DNA from: JBIOYL01 sp044870185 | GTDB taxonomy: Bacteria > Actinomycetota > CALGFH01 | NCBI GenBank assembly: GCA_044870185.1 | Contig: JBIOYL010000295.1 | Span: 1 to 14,672 of the forward strand | Direction: 5' to 3' | DNA: 14,672 nt | Part shown: piece by piece, positions 1 to 6,873 of the stretch | Layout: every line of letters starts with the position of its first letter | How positions within the stretch are numbered: position 1 is the first letter of the stretch | The notes under the pieces: model-generated | The model's database searches: none | Told to the model about the DNA's origin: nothing | What the model saw: the letters and a program-made list of their open reading frames with translations, nothing else | Made by a program: the position numbers and the translations under genes

Positions 1-50
1 CAGGCGGCGCTGTCAGCCGTGATGATCACCTCACACACGTCAGCGTTCAC
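1..50 (-). CDS. cutA: CutA1-family divalent-cation tolerance protein, N-terminal fragment
   Basis: Only the first 16 codons lie in the window; the gene runs off the left edge. Reading the minus strand from a GTG at position 50 gives VNADVCEVIITADSAA (V read as Met), which resembles the conserved first strand of CutA1 proteins, small trimeric ferredoxin-like-fold proteins linked to copper and divalent-cation tolerance. An AAAGGA stretch lies about 11 bases upstream of the GTG. The gene follows rnpB on the same strand. The call rests on a short fragment: the frame and the CEVIITA-like core are what I see, the family is recalled, and the function is inferred. Another small alpha/beta protein cannot be excluded. 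Confidence 0.6.
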   Translation of the reverse strand, partial: MNADVCEVIITADSAA

Positions 51-126
51 GGTTGCGTCTGTCCTTTCCCCAGAGCCGCCAGCAGCGCACGGACCTCCGG
101 CTCGATGCTGGCGCTCGCGCCCAGCC

Positions 127-146
127 GACGACGATCGTCCGTCGTC
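127..146 (-). terminator. Hairpin between rnpB and cutA
   Basis: On the minus strand, about 25 bases after the rnpB 3' end, GACGAC and GTCGTC form a 6-bp stem around an 8-base loop. There is no T-tract, so this could be a weak terminator, a processing-associated hairpin or chance in GC-rich DNA. Confidence 0.25.
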
Positions 147-170
147 CGCGGTGGCGCACGTGACGGCAGA

Positions 171-576
<406 letters not shown>

Positions 577-588
577 TTCTGCTGTTCC

Positions 589-594
589 AGTATG
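589..594 (-). promoter_or_regulatory. Putative -10 box of rnpB
   Basis: The minus strand reads CATACT twelve bases before the mature rnpB 5' end, a fair match to TATAAT at a distance that would leave a leader of about five bases for processing. I do not see a convincing -35 hexamer 16-18 bases upstream. The box lies inside the left arm of an inverted repeat whose right arm (742-761) carries the same box facing fxsA. Confidence 0.4.
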
Positions 595-650
595 CCAAAC
601 CGGCCGGTTGCCCGTCCTGTTTCCGATGAGATGGCTCTCGATGGGCCCTT

Positions 651-720
651 GCCCATGCCTGCGCCTTGCCCATGCCTGCGCCTTGCCTGCGCCTTGCCCG
701 TGCTTGCCCGTGCCTTGCCT
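651..720. repeat. Degenerate tandem repeat, about 17-bp unit
   Basis: GCCCATGCCTGCGCCTT occurs twice head to tail (651-667 and 668-684). It is followed to about 720 by shorter variants built from TGCGCCTTGCC and CGTGCTTGCC. No credible coding frame covers it. Confidence 0.7.
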
Positions 721-768
721 GCGCCGGCCCCGCCTTGCCGCGCCGGTTCGGCATACTGGAAGGCGGGC

Positions 769-806
769 ACCGGCCCACCGGCCCTGGACCGGCCCACCGG
801 CCCTGG
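769..806. repeat. Perfect 19-bp tandem duplication upstream of fxsA
   Basis: ACCGGCCCACCGGCCCTGG is present twice without a mismatch (769-787 and 788-806), 20 bases before the fxsA start. It would lie in the fxsA leader if transcription starts downstream of the CATACT box at 752-757. Each unit itself contains a short CCGG-N-CCGG direct repeat. Confidence 0.85.
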
Positions 807-825
807 CTCACGTCTCGAGGTCGCC

Positions 826-1308
826 ATGTTCCCAGCGCTCGCCCTCGCCTTCGTCCTCATCCCCGTCGCCGAGCTCGCCGCGATCATCACGGTCGGCGAG
901 CACATCGGCGTGCTGCCGACCATCGGCCTGCTGCTCGCCTTCAGCCTGCTCGGCGCGTGGCTGGCCAGGCGCCAGGGCTGGGCGGCCTGGCGCCGCTTCC
1001 AGCTCGCGCTGGCGGAGGGGCGCGTGCCGGCGGCGGAGGTCGGCGACGGAGCGATGATCCTGCTGGCCGCCGCCTTGCTGCTCACCCCGGGCTTCCTCAC
1101 CGACCTGGTCGGCCTGCTCCTGCTCGTCCCGGTGGTGCGTCGGCTCGTGCGCCGATGGGGGGCGAGGGTTACTCTGCGCCGGGCACTGCAGGCAAGACGT
1201 GGAGGGCGGGTCCGGGGCCGCGTGGTCGTCGACGGCCCCGCGCACGAGACCAGCGTCACCTGGGGCAAACCGGAGGTCGACGACCCGCAGTCGCTCCCCC
1301 GTCGCTGA
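826..1308 (+). CDS. fxsA: FxsA family membrane protein
   Basis: A 160-residue small integral membrane protein of the FxsA family; the E. coli member, when overproduced, relieves F-plasmid exclusion of phage T7. Its cellular role in actinobacteria is not established. Hydrophobic segments are visible at about residues 1-20 and 25-47, and a long one at about 74-103 with the family-like LLTPGFLTDLVGLLLLVP stretch. A basic cytoplasmic segment follows (VRRLVRRWGARVTLRRALQ) and then a hydrophilic tail. The ATG at 826 was chosen because the membrane domain begins there and GAGG lies 5 bases upstream; the open frame continues upstream only through low-complexity repeats. It diverges from rnpB and converges on the next gene. 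Confidence 0.85.
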   Translation: MFPALALAFVLIPVAELAAIITVGEHIGVLPTIGLLLAFSLLGAWLARRQGWAAWRRFQLALAEGRVPAAEVGDGAMILLAAALLLTPGFLTDLVGLLLLVPVVRRLVRRWGARVTLRRALQARRGGRVRGRVVVDGPAHETSVTWGKPEVDDPQSLPRR

Positions 1309-1366
1309 GCCGCCCCTGAGGCCTTCGGCCCATCACCGTCGCCGACGCCATCACGGTCGCCGTCGT

Positions 1367-1391
1367 GGGCGCGCCTGCTCGACGAGCGCCC
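1367..1391. terminator. Possible bidirectional hairpin between fxsA and the receiver-like gene
   Basis: GGGC, then GCTCG-A-CGAGC, then GCCC can fold into a bulged hairpin in the convergent gap between fxsA (end 1308) and the minus-strand gene ending at 1420. There is no T-tract. Position supports a shared terminator; the fold alone is weak. Confidence 0.3.
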
Positions 1392-1419
1392 CAAAGCCCC
1401 GGGGTCTGCCTCGGCCCGC

Positions 1420-2508
1420 TCAAGTGGTGGTGGTCGGCGCCGTCGTCGGGGCCTGCGTGGTCGGCTCCTGCGCCGTGGTCGGTGTGGTGGTCGGCGCGGT
1501 GGTCGGCGGGTCCGTGGGCGGCGGCGCCGTGGTCGGAGGGGCGGTCGTCGGCGGGGCGGTGGTCGGCGGCGCCGTCGTCGGCGGGGCCGTGGTCGACGGC
1601 GCGGTCGTCGGCGGGGCGGTGGTCGCCGGGGCCGTGGTCGGCGGGGCGGTGCCCGTCAGGCTCGTGTCCGGTGAGGTGGTGCCGGGTGAGTCGGAGCCCG
1701 GCGGGAAGCTCCCCAGCGGGGCGGTGCCGGACGACCGGCGCGACGCGCCCGCGCCGACACCGAACGTGGACGACGTGAACAGGCCGCTTCCGCCGCCGGC
1801 CGCGCCGCCATAGGCCGACGCGGCGGCGAGGAAGCCGGAAGGCGTGGCGCCCGGCGTCGGTGCCCCCTTGGCGGCGGTGGGGCCATCCGAAGGTGACCCG
1901 ACGTCGGGTGGACGCACGCCGACGACCGTGGTCCGGGTCGTCTCGCTCGCCCCGACGACGTTGCATCCAGGGCCGCAGCCGTGCCGGTCGGCCGGGGAGA
2001 ACAACACCAGGAGGACCATCGCGGCGGCAACGCCGAGGCCAGCCCAGCCGAGCACGCTCAGCCGGCGGGCCCAGCCGTAGGCCGGACGGTAGACGAAGTT
2101 GCCGCCCTTCGTGGGCGTCCTGGGGACGGGCGCCTCCTGCTTGCGTGGCGGCTCGTCCTGCTCGTCGGCTGCCATCGGCAGCGGCGCCGTGAGCGCGAGC
2201 TGCAGCTTGTCGACCCTGAACGGGCGCCGGACGAGCACGCGGGCCGGGTCGGGCGGCAGGAACCCGGTGTGCTCGTCCCGGTCGACGAGCACGATGAGAC
2301 GGCCGGCGAAGCGGCGGCGTACCCGGTCCAGGACCGGTCGCTGGATCGCCGGGGGGACGTCCACGATGACGGCATCGGGCTCGAGGTCGCGGTCGCCGAG
2401 CTCGGCCGTCGAAGGCACGTCGACCAGGCGATCGCCGTCGTCGAGCAGGCCCGCCACCATGGCGGCCAAGCTCGCGTTGTGACCGAGGAGGAGCACCGTT
2501 CGAGCCAA
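1420..2508 (-). CDS. Receiver-like domain, single membrane span and Pro/Thr-rich stalk protein
   Basis: A 362-residue protein with an unusual layout. Residues 1-108 resemble a degenerate response-regulator receiver fold: TVLLLGHN first strand, DAVIVD with Asp50 at the place of a phospho-acceptor, LIVLVD, and RRPF where KPF is normal. The acidic pair after the first strand is replaced by GHN, so phosphorylation is doubtful. A charged linker follows, then one membrane segment (about 150-171) preceded by ARR, which predicts the N-domain inside and the rest outside. After HGCGPGC comes a Gly/Ser/Ala-rich region, and residues 285-362 are Pro/Thr repeats of PPTTA type ending in four Thr. The start is a TTG with AGG seven bases upstream. 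It sits alone, downstream of the RNase H operon. I recognise no named family. The stalk may be cell-wall spanning or glycosylated, which is inference. Confidence 0.75.
   Translation of the reverse strand: MARTVLLLGHNASLAAMVAGLLDDGDRLVDVPSTAELGDRDLEPDAVIVDVPPAIQRPVLDRVRRRFAGRLIVLVDRDEHTGFLPPDPARVLVRRPFRVDKLQLALTAPLPMAADEQDEPPRKQEAPVPRTPTKGGNFVYRPAYGWARRLSVLGWAGLGVAAAMVLLVLFSPADRHGCGPGCNVVGASETTRTTVVGVRPPDVGSPSDGPTAAKGAPTPGATPSGFLAAASAYGGAAGGGSGLFTSSTFGVGAGASRRSSGTAPLGSFPPGSDSPGTTSPDTSLTGTAPPTTAPATTAPPTTAPSTTAPPTTAPPTTAPPTTAPPTTAPPPTDPPTTAPTTTPTTAQEPTTQAPTTAPTTTT
1501..1650 (-). repeat. 15-bp coding repeat for the PPTTA stalk
   Basis: About ten imperfect 15-bp units, each coding for Pro-Pro-Thr-Thr-Ala or a variant (PATTA, PSTTA), form the C-terminal stalk of the membrane protein. 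On the plus strand the same bases spell a false Val/Gly-rich reading frame. Such repeats readily change copy number by slippage. Confidence 0.85.
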
Positions 2509-2528
2509 CGCATCGCCTCGTTTCTCGG

Positions 2529-2549
2529 CACCCCGACGACCTCGGGGTG
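2529..2549 (-). promoter_or_regulatory. Perfect hairpin upstream of the receiver-like gene
   Basis: CACCCCGA (2529-2536) and TCGGGGTG (2542-2549) form an 8-bp perfect stem with a 5-base loop, ending 21 bases before the TTG start at 2508. It could be an operator or a leader-RNA structure. There is no T-tract after it on either strand. Confidence 0.4.
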
Positions 2550-2589
2550 ACCGTGACCGGTTACGATCGCGATCCTGTCTGGCCTGCCT

Positions 2590-2628
2590 GGGACGCTGAC
2601 CGCCCGGGACGCCGACCGCCCGGGACGC
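2590..2628. repeat. 16-bp tandem repeat, 2.4 copies
   Basis: GGGACGCTGACCGCCC (2590-2605) is followed by GGGACGCCGACCGCCC (2606-2621) and the partial copy GGGACGC (2622-2628). It lies in the 217-base gap between the receiver-like gene and the RNase H gene and contains CCCGGG palindromes. Function unknown. Confidence 0.75.
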
Positions 2629-2644
2629 TCAGGCCGTTCACGCC

Positions 2645-2665
2645 GGCCGGCCCAGCAGACCGGCC
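2645..2665 (-). terminator. Possible terminator after the RNase H gene
   Basis: GGCCGG and CCGGCC form a 6-bp stem with a 9-base loop about 60 bases after the RNase H stop codon on the minus strand. There is no T-tract, so this is a weak call based on position. Confidence 0.3.
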
Positions 2666-2725
2666 CGCCGCGCAGGGCATCTTACCTGCCCGCGCCCGTC
2701 AGGGATACGACCCTGGCCAGATTGA

Positions 2726-3322
2726 CTAGCCCGCGGGCGAGGTGCGCGTGCCCTGGGCCGGGCTGCCGACCGCCCCCTGCGCATCCATCGCCCTGTTGGC
2801 CAGGGCGTCGGCGGCCCGGTTGCGCCCGCGGGGGACATGCTCGAAGGTCACCTGCTCGAATGAGCGTGCCAGGCGCTTGACCTCGGCCCACAGCGGCGCC
2901 AGGCCCGGATTGCGCACGCGGTAGACCCCATTCAGCTGCTGCACCAGCAGCTGGGAGTCGGCCCGTACGCGGACCCGCCGGGCTCCGAGCGACCGTGCCC
3001 GCTCCAGCCCGGCGATGACCGCCCGGTACTCGGCGACGTTGTTGGTCGCCCAGCCGATCCCCTCGGCCACCTCGGCAAGCACCTTCCCGCCGGGGGTGGC
3101 CACGACCGCGCCGATACCGGCAGGCCCCGGGTTGCCTCGTGACCCGCCGTCGGTCGACACCACGACGTTGACAGGCGCCCCTCCTGCCTGCCCGGCGAGC
3201 GTCCTGCCGGGCCGCCCGGCGGGCGTCCTGCCTGGCCGGTCGGCGGACGCCCGCCCCTGCCCCGTGGTGGACGCCGGGGCCGCCCGCCGGTCGAGGTCGG
3301 CCCAGACGCTGATGGCGCTCAT
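2726..3322 (-). CDS. Ribonuclease HI family protein (stand-alone domain)
   Basis: A 198-residue RNase H-type nuclease expected to cut the RNA strand of RNA-DNA hybrids. Residues 52-180 carry the fold: STDGGSRGNPGPAGIG (Asp58), NNVAEYRAVIAGL (Glu99), RADSQLLVQQLNG (Asp122) and AADALANRA (Asp172), giving the DEDD catalytic set. Residues 12-50 are a low-complexity Gly/Arg/Pro linker with a repeated GRT-AG pattern. The ATG at 3322 overlaps the TGA of the zinc-ribbon gene (ATGA), so translation is probably coupled; this favours it over a start at 3355. In mycobacteria the RNase H next to this zinc-ribbon gene is fused to a CobC-like acid phosphatase domain; that domain is absent here, as the gene stops soon after the RNase H fold. 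Confidence 0.9.
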   Translation of the reverse strand: MSAISVWADLDRRAAPASTTGQGRASADRPGRTPAGRPGRTLAGQAGGAPVNVVVSTDGGSRGNPGPAGIGAVVATPGGKVLAEVAEGIGWATNNVAEYRAVIAGLERARSLGARRVRVRADSQLLVQQLNGVYRVRNPGLAPLWAEVKRLARSFEQVTFEHVPRGRNRAADALANRAMDAQGAVGSPAQGTRTSPAG

Positions 3323-4047
3323 TCGACGACCAGGATCCGGCGGCAGTTCTCGCACCGCTTGATCCGCTCGGCGGGCAGCTTGCGCAAGGCGGCCAGCTCG
3401 ACCGGCGACATCGCCACCCGGCAGCCCTGGCAGGTGGCGCCGACCAGCGCGGCGGCACCCACCCCGCCCTGGCGGGACCGGACCTGGTCGTAGAGGGCGA
3501 GGAGCCCATCACCGATCCTGCGGGCCAGCTCGGCCCGGGCGGCCTGCTCCACCTGGAGCTCCCGGTCGATGTCGGCCACGGCGGCGTCTCTCGCCACGGT
3601 CACCTTGGCCTGCTCGTCGGCCACCGCCGCCCGGCGGCCGGCCAGCTCGGCCAGCTCGGCCTCGAGCGTCTCGCGCATCTCCATGCGTTCGAGCAGCTCG
3701 TCTTCCAGGTCGGTCCGGCGGCGCTTGAGGGCGGCCACCTCCTGCTGGATGGCCGTGAGCTCCTTCGGGCTGGTCACCCTGCCCGAGATGGCCCGTGCCT
3801 CCTCGCTGGCAGCCTTGCCGGTCAGCATGTCGGTCTCGGTCTCGAGCCGCTGCTGCTCCCGCCGGACGGTCGCCAGCGTCCCCTGCCGCTCGGCGGTGAG
3901 CTGGTCGATCGCGGCCAGCGCGGTGCCGAGCTCGGTGAGCTTCGCGTCCTCCGCCAGGTTGGCGCGGCGATGGTTGAGCCGGTCGATCGTGGTGTCGACC
4001 TTCTGGAGCTCGAGCAGGGTGCGCTGCTCGGCGAGCGGAGCGTCCAA
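3319..4047 (-). CDS. C4-type zinc-ribbon coiled-coil protein
   Basis: A 242-residue protein with a long coiled coil (about residues 8-190; heptad-like Leu, Glu, Arg and Gln rich) and a C-terminal zinc ribbon with CQGC (Cys206, Cys209) and CENC (Cys232, Cys235). The GRVTSPKEL segment near residue 90 is typical of the family that includes Helicobacter HP0958 and the mycobacterial protein encoded beside RNase H. Roles proposed for relatives include RNA or protein scaffolding; none is proven in actinobacteria. The TTG at 4047 was chosen because GAGG lies about 6 bases upstream and the coiled coil starts right after it. The stop overlaps the RNase H start by 4 bases. No Nif3-like gene, the usual third partner, precedes it; proS does. 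Confidence 0.88.
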   Translation of the reverse strand: MDAPLAEQRTLLELQKVDTTIDRLNHRRANLAEDAKLTELGTALAAIDQLTAERQGTLATVRREQQRLETETDMLTGKAASEEARAISGRVTSPKELTAIQQEVAALKRRRTDLEDELLERMEMRETLEAELAELAGRRAAVADEQAKVTVARDAAVADIDRELQVEQAARAELARRIGDGLLALYDQVRSRQGGVGAAALVGATCQGCRVAMSPVELAALRKLPAERIKRCENCRRILVVE

Positions 4048-4103
4048 GCTACCTCTACTTCCACGATCGGGGCGGCAGGAAGCCAGCCTAGCTGCTCGCC
4101 GGG

Positions 4104-5522
4104 TCAGTACGCCTTGGCCACCAGCACCGCGTGCCGGGCCGGCGCCCCGTCGACGACGCACCGCTCCGACGGTGGTTCCTCGGCCACGATCGCACGGATC
4201 GAGGCGCCCGTGCCCTCGCCCAGGGCCTCCTCGCAGGCGTCCGAGCCACACCAGGCCATGCGGAAGAACCCGCCGCCGGCGGCCCGCGCCCGGAACGCCT
4301 CCACGCTGGTGACCGTATGGGTGTGCTCGTCCAGGAAGGCGCGCGAGTCGGCATGCAGGCTCCGCTGCAGCTCGCCGAGCAGGTCGCGGGCGGCCCTGGC
4401 GGCGCCGTCCAGCGGCACGGCAGACTTCGACCGGGTGTCGCGGCGCACCAGCGTCGCCTGGCCGGCATCCAGCTCGCGGGCGCCCAGCTCGACGCGTACC
4501 GGCACACCCTTGAGCTCCCAGTCCACCGAGCGGCGCCCGAACGACAGGTGGAAGCGCCCGTCGACGTGTGCACGCACCCCGTCGGCGCGCAGCTCGGCGG
4601 CGAGCTTCTCCGCCGCCCGGGCGACCTCCCCCTCGGCCAGCGGCACCAGCACGACCTGGTGCGGGGCGATGGCGGGGGGGAGCCGAAGCCCCCAGTCGTC
4701 GCCGTGGGCCATGATCACCGCCCCGACGTTGCGGGTCGACGTGCCCCACGACGTGGTCGCCACGTGCTTGCGCTGCCCGTCGGCGTCCAGGTAGGTGATG
4801 TCGAACGGGCGGGCGAAGTTGTGGCCGAGGTTGTGGCTCGTGCCCATCTGCAGCGCCTTGCCGTCGCGCATCAGGCCCTCGCAGGTATAGGTGCGGTCGG
4901 CGCCGGCGAACCGCTCACGGCGCGACTTCTCCCCCACCACGACGGCGACGGCCAGCGTGTCCTCCATGAACGAGCGGTACACCTCGAGCATGAGCATGGT
5001 CTCGGCCTGCGCGTCCTCGTAGGTGGCGTGGGCGGTGTGGCCCTCCTGCCACAGGAACTCGGCCGTGCGCAGGAACAGGCGCGGGCGCAGCTCCCAGCGC
5101 ACCACGTTGGCCCACTGGTTGATGCACAGGGGCAGGTCGCGGTGCGACTGGATCCACTTGGCGAACAGGTGGTTGATGACCGTCTCCGAGGTCGGCCGCA
5201 CGACCAGCGGCTCGGCCAGCTCCTCGCCGCCGCCGTGGGTGACGACGGCCAGCTCGGGCGAGAAGCCCTCGACATGCTCCCGCTCCTTCTCGAGGAAGCT
5301 CATCGGGATGAACAGGGGGAAGTAGGCGTTCTGGACGCCGGTGGCCTTGATGCGCCGGTCCATGTCGGCCTGCATCAGCTCCCAGATGCCGTAGCCCCAC
5401 GGTCGGATGACCATGCTCCCCCGGGCCGGGCCGTTCTCGGCCAGCTCGGCCCGAGCGACGACGTCCTGGTACCACTGGGGGAAATCCTCCCCCTGGGGGG
5501 TGAGCACGGCCTGCGTGGCCAC
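4104..5522 (-). CDS. proS: Prolyl-tRNA synthetase, archaeal/eukaryotic-like short type
   Basis: A 472-residue class II aminoacyl-tRNA synthetase that charges tRNA-Pro in the cytoplasm. Motif 1 lies around residues 41-75 (PWGYGIWELMQADMDRRIK), the proline/ATP loop has RPTSET (109-114), motif 2 is RWELRPRLFLRTAEF (142-156) with QEGHTAH after it, QMGTSHNLGHNFA is at 225-237, and motif 3 has GDDWGLRLPP (274-283). An anticodon-binding domain (about 285-380) and the extra C-terminal domain with Cys425, Cys430 and Cys455 follow, ending in Ala-Tyr as in this type. The inserted editing domain of the ~570-residue bacterial form is absent. The GTG at 5522 has GGAGG about 11 bases upstream; the protein starts close to the family N-terminus. 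Confidence 0.95.
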   Translation of the reverse strand: MATQAVLTPQGEDFPQWYQDVVARAELAENGPARGSMVIRPWGYGIWELMQADMDRRIKATGVQNAYFPLFIPMSFLEKEREHVEGFSPELAVVTHGGGEELAEPLVVRPTSETVINHLFAKWIQSHRDLPLCINQWANVVRWELRPRLFLRTAEFLWQEGHTAHATYEDAQAETMLMLEVYRSFMEDTLAVAVVVGEKSRRERFAGADRTYTCEGLMRDGKALQMGTSHNLGHNFARPFDITYLDADGQRKHVATTSWGTSTRNVGAVIMAHGDDWGLRLPPAIAPHQVVLVPLAEGEVARAAEKLAAELRADGVRAHVDGRFHLSFGRRSVDWELKGVPVRVELGARELDAGQATLVRRDTRSKSAVPLDGAARAARDLLGELQRSLHADSRAFLDEHTHTVTSVEAFRARAAGGGFFRMAWCGSDACEEALGEGTGASIRAIVAEEPPSERCVVDGAPARHAVLVAKAY

Positions 5523-5574
5523 GGGCGATCACGCCTCCTCGTCGGACGGAACGTGCTGGCAGCCTACCGGCGGC

Positions 5575-5603
5575 CCCGCGGCCGGGCAAAGGCCGGCCGC
5601 GGG
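5575..5603 (-). terminator. Strong hairpin terminator after the thioredoxin gene
   Basis: CCCGCGGCCGG (5575-5585) and CCGGCCGCGGG (5593-5603) make a perfect 11-bp stem with a 7-base loop, about 20 bases after the thioredoxin-TPR stop and before proS. The T-tract is missing, as is common for actinobacterial terminators. It suggests proS has its own promoter in the remaining ~50 bases. Confidence 0.6.
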
Positions 5604-5622
5604 CCTGTGGACGACCGCGGGC

Positions 5623-6402
5623 TCAGAACAGCGCGGCGGTCAGGTCCCGCCGGTAGCGCAGGGTGAGCGGATGGGTGTCGCCGAGCAGCCGGAACACGTC
5701 CAGCATCAGCCCGCGGGCCCGGTCGCGTGGCTCGCCGGAGCCGGCACGGACCGCGGCCAGCAGCTCGGCCAGGGCCGCCTCGGACTGCCCGTCGGTCGCC
5801 CGGGCGGCCGCGGCCGCCAGCGGCGAGGACGGATCGGCCGCCTCGGCGGCCAGGCGGGCCTGGGCCAGGACGGTGGCGACCTCGGGGTCGTGCTGGACCG
5901 GGCGCAGCCATTCCAGCGCCTCCGCCGGCTGGCCGGCGTCCAGCGCCAGACGGGCCAGGCCGCTGCGGGCGGCGACGTCGCCCGGGTCGGCCTCGAGCGC
6001 GGCCCGCCAGCGCGCGGCGGCCTCGGCCGGGTCCAGGCCGGCCGCCTCGGCCGCCGGTGCCGTGGCCGGGCCGGCCAGGTCGTCCAGGAAGCGCTCGACC
6101 ACCGTGGCCGGCTGGGCGCCGACGAACTCGTCGACGAGCCGGCCGCCGGCGAACGCCTTGACGGCCGGGATGCCCTGCACCTGGAACAGCGCGGCCAGCC
6201 GGGGGTTGGCGTCCACGTCCACGCGGGCGAGCACGACCCGGCCACCCCGGCTGCCGACGGCCCGCTCGAGCACCGGCTCGAGCATGTGGCAGGGCGCGCA
6301 CCAGGCGGCCCAGAAGTCGACCACGACCGGCACCTGCAGGGAGCGGCGCAGGACCTCGGCCTCGAAGTCGTCCTCGGTGACATCCAGCACGTAAGAGCTC
6401 AT
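5623..6402 (-). CDS. Thioredoxin-TPR protein (CnoX/YbbN-like)
   Basis: A 259-residue cytoplasmic protein. Residues 1-108 are a thioredoxin domain with VVVDFWAAWCAPCHML (active-site Cys35 and Cys38) and the cis-Pro loop GIPA (Pro79). Residues 120-259 are Ala-rich helices of tetratricopeptide type, as in YbbN/CnoX proteins, which act as holdases that also protect clients from oxidation. The active site is CAPC instead of the usual CGPC; both cysteines are kept, so redox activity is plausible, unlike in E. coli CnoX. The ATG at 6402 begins the domain; its ribosome binding site is weak, with AGGAGG lying about 14 bases upstream. No signal peptide is seen. Confidence 0.9.
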   Translation of the reverse strand: MSSYVLDVTEDDFEAEVLRRSLQVPVVVDFWAAWCAPCHMLEPVLERAVGSRGGRVVLARVDVDANPRLAALFQVQGIPAVKAFAGGRLVDEFVGAQPATVVERFLDDLAGPATAPAAEAAGLDPAEAAARWRAALEADPGDVAARSGLARLALDAGQPAEALEWLRPVQHDPEVATVLAQARLAAEAADPSSPLAAAAARATDGQSEAALAELLAAVRAGSGEPRDRARGLMLDVFRLLGDTHPLTLRYRRDLTAALF

Positions 6403-6491
6403 ATCCGCTTGGTACGCCTCCTGGCCGCAAGTTCGCAACCAGTACGGCTGCGACGGTCGCCTGCCGGAAGGTCCTCGTAGTAGAGCGGCAC

Positions 6492-6764
6492 TCAGCGCTC
6501 GCCGCGGATCGCGTCGAGCGTCCGGCTGAGCGCATACGGGTCGCCTTCCAGCCGGAGGGGCTCGGGCAGTCCACGGCGGGTCGGGCGCGGCAGGCGCCCT
6601 TCCGCAATCAGCCGGTCGAGGGCGGTGCCGGTGGTCGGTGGTGGACCGAGTTCCGCGACTGGCCGCCTGCGGTCGGTGACGAGCAGCCGCTCGCCGCGCT
6701 CGACGCGGCGCAGATAGTGGCTGAGGTTGCGCCGCAGCTCGGCGACGCCGATCGTGGTGCTCAT
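6492..6764 (-). CDS. Phd/YefM-type antitoxin, apparently orphan
   Basis: A 90-residue protein. Residues 1-40 match the Phd/YefM DNA-binding fold: IGVAELRRNLSHYLRRVERGERLLVTDR-type sequence with RRPVAELGP closing it. Residues 41-90 form a basic, Pro-rich tail (TGTALDRLIAEGRLPRPTRRG) of the sort that wraps a PIN or Doc toxin. Alternative starts lie at 6770 (ATG) and 6788 (GTG); 6764 was chosen because the conserved domain starts there. No toxin gene lies beside it: downstream is an 89-base gap then the thioredoxin gene, upstream an unrelated enzyme. Either the toxin is elsewhere, or it was lost, or the protein now serves as a regulator. Confidence 0.82.
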   Translation of the reverse strand: MSTTIGVAELRRNLSHYLRRVERGERLLVTDRRRPVAELGPPPTTGTALDRLIAEGRLPRPTRRGLPEPLRLEGDPYALSRTLDAIRGER

Positions 6765-6873
6765 ATACATGAACGTAGCACGTGGCACGATGGATGGTAT
6801 CGGCTACGCCGGCGCCCGACACGCGGGGCGCCGGCCCGCCCGCACCGGGGCGGCAGCGCCGAGCCCGGCCGGC

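Larger units (their letters stand above)
585..761. repeat. Imperfect 20-bp inverted repeat flanking the rnpB-fxsA spacer
   Basis: The arm TTCCAGTATGCCAAACCGGC (585-604) recurs inverted at 742-761 with one mismatch. Each arm contains CATACT pointing away from the spacer, so both divergent genes have the same candidate -10 region. The 137 bases between the arms contain degenerate short tandem repeats. Divergent duplicated promoters or the ends of a small non-autonomous element are both possible. Confidence 0.65.

Noticed and set aside
640..740. Possible CRISPR array from the short repeats
   Set aside because: Units are 17 bp or less, directly abutting and degenerate, with no unique spacers and no cas genes.
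1199..1813. Plus-strand Val/Gly repeat protein frame
   Set aside because: It is the complement of the PPTTA-coding repeats in the minus-strand membrane protein gene; no membrane or secretion start and no ribosome binding site fit it.
4131..5666. 511-codon plus-strand open frame
   Set aside because: It is the exact antisense of proS, a clear class II synthetase; long antisense frames are expected at this GC content, and the product has His/Gly/Arg-rich low complexity.
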